DNA from: Microbispora catharanthi
Lineage (GTDB): Bacteria > Actinomycetota > Actinomycetes > Streptosporangiales > Streptosporangiaceae
DNA: 64,000 bases
NCBI RefSeq assembly: GCF_006334915.2
Contig: NZ_VDMA02000014.1
Coordinates: 186,001 to 250,000 of the forward strand
Direction of reading: 5' to 3'
Under the pieces are notes generated by a model. That model was not told where the DNA came from and searched no databases. It saw only the letters and a list, made by a program, of their open reading frames with translations. A program made the translations under genes and the position numbers. How positions within the stretch are numbered: position 1 is the stretch's first letter; every line of letters begins with the position of its first letter. Positions 8,215 through 16,302 of this stretch are shown piece by piece.

Positions 8215-9525
8215 GTGGCAGTGTCCTCGAGCAACCCGTCCACATCCCGCACCTACGTTCTGGACACGTCCGTCCTGCTCGCCGACCCGGCGGCGATGAG
8301 CCGCTTCGCCGAGCACGAGGTCGTCGTCCCGATCGTCGTCATCACGGAACTGGAGGCCAAGCGCCACCACCCCGAGCTCGGCTACTTCGCCCGGGAGGCG
8401 CTGCGCTTCCTCGATGACCTCAGAGTGCGGTACGGACGGCTGGATGAGCCCATGCCGATCGGCGACGGGAACATCCGGGTCGAGCTGAACCATAGTGATC
8501 CGTCCTGCCTCCCGGCGGGCTTCCGCCTGGGCGACAACGACACCCGCATCCTCACCGTCGCGCAGAACCTCGCGGCGGAGGGCAAGGACGTGGTGCTGGT
8601 GTCGAAGGACCTTCCGATGCGGGTCAAGGCGGCGTCCATCGGCCTCAGCGCGGAGGAGTACCGCGCCGGCATGGTGGTCGAGTCCGGCTGGACCGGCATG
8701 GCGGAGCTCCAGGTCACCACGGAGGAGATGGACGCCCTCTTCGAGGCCGGCACGGCCGACATCGACGAGGCGCGCGAGCTGCCGTGCCACACCGGCCTGC
8801 GGCTGCTGTCGAGCCGCGGCTCCGCGCTCGGCCGCGTCCTGCCGGACAAGTCGGTACGTCTGGTGAGGGGCGACCGTGAGGTCTTCGGGCTGCACGGCCG
8901 GTCGGCGGAGCAGCGGATCGCGCTCGACCTGCTGATGGACCCCGACGTCGGCATCGTCTCGATGGGCGGTCGTGCCGGCACCGGCAAGTCCGCGCTGGCG
9001 CTGTGCGCGGGCCTGGAGGCGGTGCTGGAGCGCCGCCAGCACCGCAAGATCATCGTCTTCCGCCCCCTGTACGCCGTGGGCGGCCAGGAGCTCGGCTACC
9101 TGCCCGGCTCGGAGAACGACAAGATGGGCCCGTGGGCCCAGGCGGTCTACGACACGCTGGGCGCGGTGACGTCCCCCGAGGTGATCGAGGAGGTCATCGA
9201 CCGGGGCATGCTGGAGGTCCTGCCGCTGACCCACATCCGCGGCCGTTCCCTCCACGACGCCTTCGTGATCGTGGACGAGGCGCAGTCGCTGGAGCGCGGC
9301 GTGCTGCTGACCGTGCTGTCCCGCATCGGGGCCAACTCGCGGGTCGTGCTCACCCACGACATCGCCCAGCGCGACAACCTGCGGGTGGGCCGGCACGACG
9401 GCGTCGTCGCCGTGGTGGAGAAGCTCAAGGGCCACCCGCTGTTCGCCCACATCACGCTGACCAGGTCCGAGCGGTCGCCGATCGCCGCCCTGGTGACCGA
9501 GATGCTGGAGAACATCACGCTCTGA
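8215..9525 (+). CDS. phoH2: PhoH2: PIN-domain RNase fused to a PhoH ATPase
   Basis: The 436-residue protein has an N-terminal PIN domain at about residues 15-150 (acidic motif [12 protein letters not shown], conserved [17 protein letters not shown]). A PhoH P-loop ATPase domain follows at about residues 220-436, with Walker A GRAGTGKS near residue 253 and Walker [12 protein letters not shown]-PhoH proteins of mycobacteria are RNA helicase-RNases. The gene is a member of the conserved block with fumarase and glpX. The GTG at 8215 follows GGGGGAGA at 8203-8210; a second GTG two codons on is equally possible. Confidence 0.92.
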   Translation: MAVSSSNPSTSRTYVLDTSVLLADPAAMSRFAEHEVVVPIVVITELEAKRHHPELGYFAREALRFLDDLRVRYGRLDEPMPIGDGNIRVELNHSDPSCLPAGFRLGDNDTRILTVAQNLAAEGKDVVLVSKDLPMRVKAASIGLSAEEYRAGMVVESGWTGMAELQVTTEEMDALFEAGTADIDEARELPCHTGLRLLSSRGSALGRVLPDKSVRLVRGDREVFGLHGRSAEQRIALDLLMDPDVGIVSMGGRAGTGKSALALCAGLEAVLERRQHRKIIVFRPLYAVGGQELGYLPGSENDKMGPWAQAVYDTLGAVTSPEVIEEVIDRGMLEVLPLTHIRGRSLHDAFVIVDEAQSLERGVLLTVLSRIGANSRVVLTHDIAQRDNLRVGRHDGVVAVVEKLKGHPLFAHITLTRSERSPIAALVTEMLENITL

Positions 9526-9535
9526 TCGGATCACG

Positions 9536-10093
9536 TCACGGGGGGAGATGGCCGTCCTTGGGGGCCAGATCCCAGAACTCCCGGCAGGTGTGGACCTTCA
9601 GGGGGCCGTTCCTGTCGGGAGTCGCGTGAGCGATCTCCACGGCCCAGATCTCCGGGCGCAGCCGCGCCGAACAGGTGATTTGGGCCATGGCGGTCCTGGT
9701 GATCTTCCAGCCGCTCACGAACAGCCGTACGCGCAGGCTGAGGGTGTTGTCGGGGTCGTTGCGGCTGCCCGCGTCCGGGGCGTACCTGACGAGCTGCACC
9801 TGGGCCAGCGTGAGCCCGGTCAGCGCGGTGGACAGCCGGTTCGACGTCCGCCCGCTGGCCGCGAACAGCGCGTCCAGCACGTCGTTGACGTGCGGCGAGC
9901 GCGCCGCGACCCGGGTGGGCCACAGCCGGCCGTCCCGCAGCAGGTAGATCGTGACGAGGGTGGGGGTGCCGCTGATGACCGGCGCAGGACCGGCGTCGAC
10001 CACCCCGGTCGGCGCGACCCCGCAGGCCGCCGGCGCCATGAGCAGCCCCGCGAGCAGGGCCGCGGCCGCGCGTCTGATCCGTCTCCTGCTCAT
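9536..10093 (-). CDS. Lipoprotein encoded with the AfsQ-type two-component system (GerMN-like)
   Basis: The 185-residue product has a short basic N-terminus, a hydrophobic stretch and a lipobox ending in PAAC at residue 24, so it should be a lipid-anchored extracellular protein. The region with VTIYLLRDGRLWPTRV and SPHVNDVLDALF resembles the GerMN (sporulation/spore germination) fold. Its ATG overlaps the stop of the sensor kinase by four bases, so it is the third gene of that operon. By analogy to the lipoprotein next to Streptomyces afsQ2, it may modulate signal sensing. That role is inferred. Confidence 0.75.
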   Translation of the reverse strand: MSRRRIRRAAAALLAGLLMAPAACGVAPTGVVDAGPAPVISGTPTLVTIYLLRDGRLWPTRVAARSPHVNDVLDALFAASGRTSNRLSTALTGLTLAQVQLVRYAPDAGSRNDPDNTLSLRVRLFVSGWKITRTAMAQITCSARLRPEIWAVEIAHATPDRNGPLKVHTCREFWDLAPKDGHLPP

Positions 10094-11535
10094 GGTTTCG
10101 GGATCCAGACGCGGAAGAGAGTGCCGGGGTCGCAGCGCTCGGCCGTGATCGAGCCGCCGTGCAGCTCGGCGTTGGCCTTGGCGATGGACAGGCCGAGACC
10201 GCTGCCCACGCTCCTGGCCCGGTCGGTGCCCGCCTTGTAGAAGCGGTCGAAGACGAGGGGGAGGACCTGCTCGGGGATGCCGCTCCCGTGGTCGCGCACG
10301 GTCACCTCGAGCGCTCCGTGATTCTCGCCGCCGACCGCCACCCGCGCGCTCACCACCACGGGGGGCGCGCCGTGGTTGAGCGCGTTGCCGACGAGGTTGG
10401 CCACGATCACGTCGAACCTCCGGGCGTCCAGGGAGAACGTGAGCCCGACGGGCACGGTGAGCTTCACCCGGTCGGCCCAGCCCCGCACCTCCAGGCAGTC
10501 GGCCAGCGTGTCGCCCACGTCGACGGTCTCCCGGCGGAGCGTGGCGGCGCCCGCGTCGAACCGGCTGATCTCGATGAGGTGCTCGACCAGCACCCGCAGC
10601 CTGTCGATCTCGCGGACGACGATCCGCACGGCCTCCCCGGCGTCGTCCGGCAGGTCCTCGGCGTCCTCCGACAGCATGTCCGTCACCGCGGTCATCGCGG
10701 TCAGCGGCGTGCGCAGCTCGTGGGAGACGTCGGCGACGAACCGCCGCGACATCGACTCCAGCGTCCGCAGCTCTGAGACGGTGTCCTCCAGTGCCGCCGC
10801 CGTCTCGTTGAACGTCGCGGTCAGCTCCGCCAGCTCGTCCCTGCCCCGCACGGGGAGGCGGACCTGCAGCTCACCGGCGCCGAGGGCGCGGGCGGCCGCG
10901 CCCAGCCGCCGTACGGGCAGCAGCACCCGCCGGGCCGACAGCAGGGCCAGGGTCAGCGCCAGGACGAGCGTGATGCCTCCGGCCTGCGCGAGGGCGGCCC
11001 TGAGGCGGGACAGCACGGCCTCCTCCTCCGACAGCGGCACGAAGACGTAGGCCGTCAGGCCCGTCGGGCGCAGCACGCCGTCGCGGGTGGCCCGCTGGAT
11101 CTGCGTGGCGACGATCAGCCACGGATGGTCCCCGAACAGCACCCTCTGGTAGACCAGCCGCCGGGCCGCCTGCCAGCGGAGCTGGTCGGGCACGTCGGTC
11201 ATGGTGAACCTGGCGCCGGTGTTGGAGCGCCGGTGGTCGCCGTAGGTCACGATGACGGTCCGGTCCGGGGCCTCGAGCGCCTGCACCACCCCGCCGAGGT
11301 CCTCGTCGGTGACGGTGGTGTCGCTCGGCCAGACCACGTCGCTCGCGCCGATCGGCAGCGTGATCCTGGACAGCGTCTCGCGCACGTCGGCGACGGCACC
11401 CCGCTCCGCGCGCTCCAGGAGCCCCCGGCGGACGATCTGGTATCCCAGGCCCGCCACCATGGCGGACGCGGTGACCGCCACCAGCAGGAAGGTGATCACC
11501 AGCCGGGCCCGCAGCCCGGTGGGCACCCAGGTCAT
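10090..11535 (-). CDS. afsQ2: Sensor histidine kinase, AfsQ2-like
   Basis: The 481-residue membrane kinase has a first TM helix at about residues 10-32, an extracytoplasmic sensor region, a second TM at about 185-205 and a HAMP linker. Then come HisKA with the phosphoacceptor in DVSHELRTPL (H272) and a HATPase domain with the N box (VANLVGNALNHG) and G boxes (DHGSGIP, GSGLGLSIAKA). It should autophosphorylate and pass phosphate to the response regulator encoded 7 bp upstream. The AfsQ2 name rests on the gene order regulator-kinase-lipoprotein and on the close match of the partner regulator to AfsQ1. Confidence 0.8.
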   Translation of the reverse strand: MTWVPTGLRARLVITFLLVAVTASAMVAGLGYQIVRRGLLERAERGAVADVRETLSRITLPIGASDVVWPSDTTVTDEDLGGVVQALEAPDRTVIVTYGDHRRSNTGARFTMTDVPDQLRWQAARRLVYQRVLFGDHPWLIVATQIQRATRDGVLRPTGLTAYVFVPLSEEEAVLSRLRAALAQAGGITLVLALTLALLSARRVLLPVRRLGAAARALGAGELQVRLPVRGRDELAELTATFNETAAALEDTVSELRTLESMSRRFVADVSHELRTPLTAMTAVTDMLSEDAEDLPDDAGEAVRIVVREIDRLRVLVEHLIEISRFDAGAATLRRETVDVGDTLADCLEVRGWADRVKLTVPVGLTFSLDARRFDVIVANLVGNALNHGAPPVVVSARVAVGGENHGALEVTVRDHGSGIPEQVLPLVFDRFYKAGTDRARSVGSGLGLSIAKANAELHGGSITAERCDPGTLFRVWIPKP

Positions 11536-11542
11536 GGCGGGG

Positions 11543-12217
11543 TCATGGCGGGCTGAAGCGGTACCCGAAGCCGCGCACGGTGTGGATGTAGACGGGGTCG
11601 GCGGGCACCGGCTCGATCTTGGCCCTGATGCGCTGCACGCACGCGTCGACCAGCCGCGAGTCCGCCACGTGCGTGTGGTCCCAGACGGCGCGCAGGAGGT
11701 AGCGGCGGTTGAGCACCTGACCGGGGTGGCGGACCAGTTCGAGCAGCAGGCGCAGCTCGGTCGGGGTGAGGTGGATCTCCTTGCCCGCGAGGCTCACCTT
11801 GAGGGCTCCGCGGTCGATCACGAGGTCGCCGAAGGTGAGGCGGTCGGGCGAGGCCGACTCGAGGCGGCGCAGAATGGCGCGGATGCGGGCGTCCAGGACC
11901 CGCGGCTCGACCGGCTTGACGACGTAGTCGTCCGCGCCCGCCTCCAGACCCACCACCACGTCGAGGTCGTCGCCCCTGGCCGTGAGCAGGATGATCGGCA
12001 GCGGATCGAGCCTGCGGATGCGGCGGCACACCTCGACCCCGTCGATGCCGGGCAGCATGACATCGAGGATCGCGATCTCGGGACGGCGGGAGCGTACGTG
12101 GTCGAGGGCCTCCTCGCCGGTGGCGTACGCGGTCACCGAGTGGCCCTGCCGGGTGAGCGCGAGCTCGAGTCCGGCACGGACCGAGGGGTCGTCTTCGACC
12201 AGGAGGATGCCTGCCAC
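11543..12217 (-). CDS. afsQ1: OmpR-family response regulator, AfsQ1-like
   Basis: This 224-residue regulator has a receiver domain (acidic pocket E8-D9-D10, phosphoacceptor D52 in LDVMLPG, switch T in LLTAR, K in DDYVVKP) and a C-terminal winged helix with SRLVDACVQRIRAKIE as the recognition region. The sequence closely follows Streptomyces AfsQ1. A GTG start at 12217 has a -10-like CATAAT about 7 nt upstream and no ribosome-binding site, so the mRNA may be leaderless. A perfect AfsQ1-type box lies 40 bp upstream, consistent with autoregulation. AfsQ1 controls antibiotic production and nitrogen metabolism in Streptomyces; the regulon here is unknown. Confidence 0.85.
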   Translation of the reverse strand: MAGILLVEDDPSVRAGLELALTRQGHSVTAYATGEEALDHVRSRRPEIAILDVMLPGIDGVEVCRRIRRLDPLPIILLTARGDDLDVVVGLEAGADDYVVKPVEPRVLDARIRAILRRLESASPDRLTFGDLVIDRGALKVSLAGKEIHLTPTELRLLLELVRHPGQVLNRRYLLRAVWDHTHVADSRLVDACVQRIRAKIEPVPADPVYIHTVRGFGYRFSPP

Positions 12218-12256
12218 CCGGTCATTATGGTGCGGACCTCACCAATTCCCCTATTT

Positions 12257-12272
12257 GTCACAGTCCTGTGAC
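12257..12272. promoter_or_regulatory. AfsQ1-type binding box
   Basis: GTCACAGTCCTGTGAC fits the published AfsQ1 consensus GTnAC-n6-GTnAC exactly and is also a perfect 7-2-7 palindrome. It is centred about 47 bp upstream of the regulator start and about 35 bp upstream of the candidate -10 (12224-12229). That is a position suited to activation of the regulator operon, but it could also serve the divergent transglycosylase gene. Confidence 0.6.
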
Positions 12273-12347
12273 CTCGCCCGCACGCCATCATCAAGAAGCG
12301 GGAGCAGGCTGGTGCCGGGCACCCATGCCTCTCCCTGTGGCGCAAAG

Positions 12348-12363
12348 TGTGATCAAAATCACA
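12348..12363. promoter_or_regulatory. CRP-type binding site
   Basis: TGTGATCAAAATCACA matches the CRP consensus TGTGA-N6-TCACA at all ten defined positions. It lies 107 bp upstream of the transglycosylase-like gene start and about 130 bp from the afsQ1-like gene. Mycobacterial Crp regulates the muralytic gene rpfA, so control of the downstream wall-acting gene is a reasonable inference. Confidence 0.6.
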
Positions 12364-12469
12364 TTATGGGGGAAAGTCCATGTGATCGGCGGTCGGGTCA
12401 AGACGTCACCAAACAGGTACCACGATTCGGTTGCGGAGCACCCCCCACCACAGGGCAAGCTCATAAGCC

Positions 12470-13180
12470 GTGAGCTCTGGTCAGCAGTTGAAGGATCGCC
12501 CCCGCGCCTCCCGGCCCCGGCGGGGAGCTGACGGCCGCTCCGGGTCGGGCCGGCTGACTCCCAAGCGGATCGCGATCCTCGGCGTCAGCGTGGCCGTGCT
12601 CGCGGGCGGGACGGCCTTCGTGGTCCGCACCTCGATCGAGCACGGCAACGCGCCCAAGCAGGTGCTGGGCCCGGACAGCTTCCTCGCCCTCGACCCGAAC
12701 GCGCCCGACCCCGAGACCGACATCCTCAAGGAGCAGGCGGTCCAGGCGCTGCGCAAGGACAGGCTGCAAAGCACCCGCGACGACCGGAAGAAGGGTCTCG
12801 ACCCGGTCGAGATCGCGCAGAAGGCCCCCGGCGGCGGTGGCTTCACCCCGGCCGACTTCCCGCCCGGCTCCACACCGGACCCCGGCAGCAACAAGGCGCT
12901 CGGCAAGCAGATGGCCGAGGCGCGCGGCTGGGGCGGCGAGTGGGGCTGCCTGGAGAAGCTGTGGGACAGGGAGAGCCACTGGAACGAGCGGGCCATGAAC
13001 CGCTACAGCGGCGCCTACGGAATCCCCCAGGCGCTGCCCGGCAGCAAGATGGCGAGCGCGGGCTCCGACTGGCAGACCAACCCCGCCACCCAGATCAAGT
13101 GGGGTCTCGGCTACATCGCCGGCCGCTACAAGACGCCCTGCGGCGCCTGGGGGCACTCCCAGTCCACCGGCTGGTACTGA
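12470..13180 (+). CDS. Secreted/anchored lytic transglycosylase-like protein
   Basis: The 236-residue protein has a basic Arg/Gly/Ser-rich N-terminus, one TM or signal segment at about residues 33-52 (IAILGVSVAVLAGGTAFVV), a charged linker, and a C-terminal domain from about residue 143. The motifs there are CLEKLWDRESHWNERAMNRY, SGAYGIPQALPG and IKWGLGYIAGRYKTPCGAW. This is the lysozyme-like fold found at the C-terminus of actinobacterial resuscitation-type and aggregation-promoting proteins, with the probable catalytic Glu in DRESHW and a cysteine pair. It should act on peptidoglycan outside the cell. Upstream sites for CRP and AfsQ1 suggest control by carbon state and envelope signals. The GTG start lacks a strong ribosome-binding site. 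Confidence 0.8.
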   Translation: MSSGQQLKDRPRASRPRRGADGRSGSGRLTPKRIAILGVSVAVLAGGTAFVVRTSIEHGNAPKQVLGPDSFLALDPNAPDPETDILKEQAVQALRKDRLQSTRDDRKKGLDPVEIAQKAPGGGGFTPADFPPGSTPDPGSNKALGKQMAEARGWGGEWGCLEKLWDRESHWNERAMNRYSGAYGIPQALPGSKMASAGSDWQTNPATQIKWGLGYIAGRYKTPCGAWGHSQSTGWY

Positions 13181-13282
13181 GCCTCTCCCAGGTCCGCCTG
13201 GTCCGCGAAACTCTGGTCAGGGTTTCTCGACCTTTCGGCAAGCCCGCGCGTACGGCGGGGGTCGCACTGCACCCTTGGCCTC

Positions 13283-15244
13283 ATGGGTGTGAAGGTCAGC
13301 GTGGTTATGCCCGTGTCCAACCCCGGGCTGTCGAACGACGCCTTCGGCGCGTGTGTGCGCTCGGTGCTGGAGCAGTCGCTGCCGCCGGACGAGTACGAGG
13401 TCGTCTTCGCGGACGACGGGTCGACGGACGGGACCCGCAGGCGGCTCGACGCGATCGCCGAGCAGCGCGACAACGTGCGGGTCCTGCACCTCGACCACAG
13501 CGGCTCGCCCGCGCGCGGGCGCAACGTCGGCCTGTCGGTGGCCCGCGGCGAGTACGTCTACCTGCTCGGCCAGTACGACAGGCTTGAGCCGCACGCACTG
13601 GAGCGGATGTACGACAGGGCCGTGGAGACCGACGCCGACGTGCTGATCGGCAGGCTCGCCGACCAGGGGCCGCCGCCGGCCACATTCGCCCGCGACCGGG
13701 ACCGGGCCGACGTGCTGCGCGACCACCTCCTCGCGCTGCCGACGGCGCACAAGCTGTTCAGCCGCGACTTCCTGGAGACCTGCCAGCTCCGCTTCGCCGA
13801 CCGGCCGCTGTCCGAGCAGGCGTTCGTGACCAGGGCGTACCTCGCCGCGAAGGTGATCGCCGTGCTGGCCGACGAGATCTGCTGCCACCTGGGCCCGGCT
13901 TCCTCGGGGACGGCGGAGGAGGCGCCGGACGCCGAGGCGCTCTTCGACGGCCTGAACGCGATCTTCGATGTGGTGGACGCCTACACCGAGCCGGGCTCGC
14001 AGCGGGAGCGCATCCAGGCCCACTGGTATCGGACGCTCGGGCTGCGCCGTCTCGCGGGCGCGCGGTTCCTCGCCGCCGAGCCGGACGAGCGGATGGTCCT
14101 GTTCTCCTTCCTGCGCCGCTTCACCCTCGACCGCTTTCCCGCCTCGCTCGACGTCCACCTTCCCGCGCACCTGCGCGCCCGTACGGCGCTGCTGCGCCTG
14201 GACCGCCTCGACGCGCTGGTCGCGCTCGCCGAGGCGTCCCGGGGCACCAGGCTCAGCGCGGAGCTGCGGGAGCTGCGCTGGGACCAGGGCGTGCTGCTGC
14301 TCGACCTGAGCGTGGAGATCCTCCGGGCCGGGGGCGGCCCGCTGTGGCTGCGGCAGCGGGGCGACCGGCTGCTGTGGACTCCGCCCCCCGGGGTCGAGGG
14401 CCTGCTCGACGGCCTGCTCGACGACGAGGGCGCCGACGTGACCGACGCGGTGCGCAGGGCCCGTGTGGAGGTCTGCGTCCGCCACGTGGAGACCGGCGTG
14501 GTCCACTCCCTGCCGGTCACCTGCTCGGTGGGCCGCGCGGGCCTCGGGGACCAGGCGCGCGGCGGCCAGGTGCGCGTGTGGGTGAGCGGCCAGGCCCGCC
14601 TCGACGCCGGCGCGGCGGCCATCGGACGGCCGCTGCCCGCCGGGCTGTGGGAGGTCCACGTGCGCATGCGGGGCATCCATGCGGGCCGCACCCGGGTGGC
14701 CCGCCCCGCCCTGCCGATGAGCTGCGCGGGCGCGCTCGCCGGCGAGCCCAGGCGGCTCGTCGTGCCGTGCTGGTCCGAGCGTGGCGAGCTGGGCGTCTGC
14801 GTGGAGCCGAAGTCGTTCCCCGAGTCGATCGCACTGGTCTCGTCCCGGGCCACCGTGGCCAGGCAGGAGGGGCACGTCTTCGTGGTCGTGCCCGTGCCGT
14901 ACGTGCCGCCGAGCGGCGGGCCGCCGGCCGAGCTGGTGCTGCGCGAGCAGGACGGGCGCGGGCGCAGCATGGTCGTGCCCGCGCTGGTCGAGCCGGGGAT
15001 ACCCGGCCGGGTGGCCGGGCAGCTCGTCGCGCGGGTGCCGGTGAGCCGGATCGGCGGGGACGAGTGCCTCGGCCCGGGGTCCTGGCGGCCCGCGCTCCGG
15101 GTCGACCAGAAGGACGTGGACCTGCTGTTCGGGCTGACGGTGCGCCGCGGCGGGCAGGTGCACGTGCTGCCCGCCGGGGCGTCGCCGCAGGCCCCCTCAC
15201 TGCTGCGGCGCATCGCCGTCCGCGTCCTGCGCGAGCGCCGCTGA
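13283..15244 (+). CDS. Family 2 glycosyltransferase with long C-terminal extension
   Basis: The 653-residue protein starts with a GT-A domain (VSVVMPVSN, then VVFADDGSTDGTRRR with D44/D45/D49, and GSPARGRNVGLSVARGEYV). Where the DxD metal motif is expected there is LLGQYDR (residues 94-100), so only one Asp is kept. After about residue 280 come two beta-rich regions with no family I can name; their layout recalls wall-polymer glycosyltransferases such as TarP/TarS. A role in teichoic acid or surface glycan decoration is inferred. It is a single gene, and the ATG at 13283 has no clear ribosome-binding site. Confidence 0.75.
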   Translation: MGVKVSVVMPVSNPGLSNDAFGACVRSVLEQSLPPDEYEVVFADDGSTDGTRRRLDAIAEQRDNVRVLHLDHSGSPARGRNVGLSVARGEYVYLLGQYDRLEPHALERMYDRAVETDADVLIGRLADQGPPPATFARDRDRADVLRDHLLALPTAHKLFSRDFLETCQLRFADRPLSEQAFVTRAYLAAKVIAVLADEICCHLGPASSGTAEEAPDAEALFDGLNAIFDVVDAYTEPGSQRERIQAHWYRTLGLRRLAGARFLAAEPDERMVLFSFLRRFTLDRFPASLDVHLPAHLRARTALLRLDRLDALVALAEASRGTRLSAELRELRWDQGVLLLDLSVEILRAGGGPLWLRQRGDRLLWTPPPGVEGLLDGLLDDEGADVTDAVRRARVEVCVRHVETGVVHSLPVTCSVGRAGLGDQARGGQVRVWVSGQARLDAGAAAIGRPLPAGLWEVHVRMRGIHAGRTRVARPALPMSCAGALAGEPRRLVVPCWSERGELGVCVEPKSFPESIALVSSRATVARQEGHVFVVVPVPYVPPSGGPPAELVLREQDGRGRSMVVPALVEPGIPGRVAGQLVARVPVSRIGGDECLGPGSWRPALRVDQKDVDLLFGLTVRRGGQVHVLPAGASPQAPSLLRRIAVRVLRERR

Positions 15245-15282
15245 GATCGCGCGGGGCTGTCCGCGCGGGCCGTCCGCGCTGA

Positions 15283-16302
15283 CTATCCGCGCAGGTGCGC
15301 GAGCAGCGCCGCGCGGAACTCCGCCGGCTTGTCGAGGTGCGGGCCGTGGCCGGCGCCCTCGACGACGACCTCCCGGTAGGCGCCGTAGCGGTCCAGCACG
15401 GCCCGCGTCTGGGTCACCATGGGCTGGGCGGGCGTGCCGTCCCACCCGGGCACGGCGCCGATCGCACCCAGGTGCGCCAGGTCGAACAGCGACGTGTCCG
15501 AGACGATCACGTCCTGGTCGCCCCTGATCCAGAGGATGGGCGGCTTCGGGTCGATCTCGTGCAGGTCGTCGATCCGGAAGTTGGTCGGCGCGATCGTGTT
15601 GAGCACGCCCCGCTTGCCGGGGGCCACGCCCGGCCAGGCGTCCGAGGGCAGGGAGTCGCCCGGGTAGTGGTCCTCGCCGATCCGGGTGGACAGCATCGAC
15701 TCCACGAACGCGTCCTCCTCCTCGCCCAGGTCGGTTCCGGCGGCGACGTACGTGGCGCGCAGCACGGTCCGGGGCGAGACGGGGGAGTCGGCCGACCGGT
15801 CGCCCGCCCGGAGCGCCGCCACGAACTCGGGGTTGGCCGCGCCGCCGCCGGAGCCCACGCCGTCGGGGCTGGTGAGCACGCCGTCCGGGCCCGTGGTGCC
15901 GCCGAAGCCGTACGGCGAGACGGGGTTGACCAGCGTGGCGCTGCGGACCGCCTCGGGCCGGTCGCGCATGGCCTGCATGACGACCCCGCCGCCGAGGCTC
16001 CAGCCCACGAGGTGCGCGGGCCCGATCCGGTCGAGCAGCGCGAGCAGGTCGTCGGAGTAGTCGCGTACGCCCCGGCTCGCGTCCACCGGCTCGGGGTCGG
16101 AGTCGCCGAAGCCGCGCAGGTCGAGCGCGTACGGCCGGAACCCCTCCGCCGCGATCGCGGTCATCGTCGAGCACCAGAACGCGCTGGAGGAGACGTTGCC
16201 GTGCACGAACACCACCGGGTCGCCCGCCGAGTCCGGCACGGACAGGACGTTGAGAGTCAGACGGGGCGTGCTGACGCGCTCGGCGGATATGGGCAGGGTC
16301 AT
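15283..16302 (-). CDS. Alpha/beta-hydrolase, last gene of the 3-hydroxybutyrate-like operon
   Basis: The 339-residue cytoplasmic hydrolase has the oxyanion region VVFVHGN at about residue 30, the nucleophile elbow GWSLGGG, and the acid/base region WIRGDQD...GAGHGPHLDKP. The ATG at 16302 overlaps the stop of the upstream secreted hydrolase by four bases (ATGA), which indicates translational coupling. Given its neighbours it may cleave 3-hydroxybutyrate oligomers or activate a related ester inside the cell. The substrate is not shown by sequence. Confidence 0.8.
   Translation of the reverse strand: MTLPISAERVSTPRLTLNVLSVPDSAGDPVVFVHGNVSSSAFWCSTMTAIAAEGFRPYALDLRGFGDSDPEPVDASRGVRDYSDDLLALLDRIGPAHLVGWSLGGGVVMQAMRDRPEAVRSATLVNPVSPYGFGGTTGPDGVLTSPDGVGSGGGAANPEFVAALRAGDRSADSPVSPRTVLRATYVAAGTDLGEEEDAFVESMLSTRIGEDHYPGDSLPSDAWPGVAPGKRGVLNTIAPTNFRIDDLHEIDPKPPILWIRGDQDVIVSDTSLFDLAHLGAIGAVPGWDGTPAQPMVTQTRAVLDRYGAYREVVVEGAGHGPHLDKPAEFRAALLAHLRG

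Noticed and set aside
12364-12469. A c-di-AMP (ydaO) riboswitch before the transglycosylase-like gene
   Set aside because: Such riboswitches often precede actinobacterial wall-hydrolase genes, but I could not match the conserved core here.
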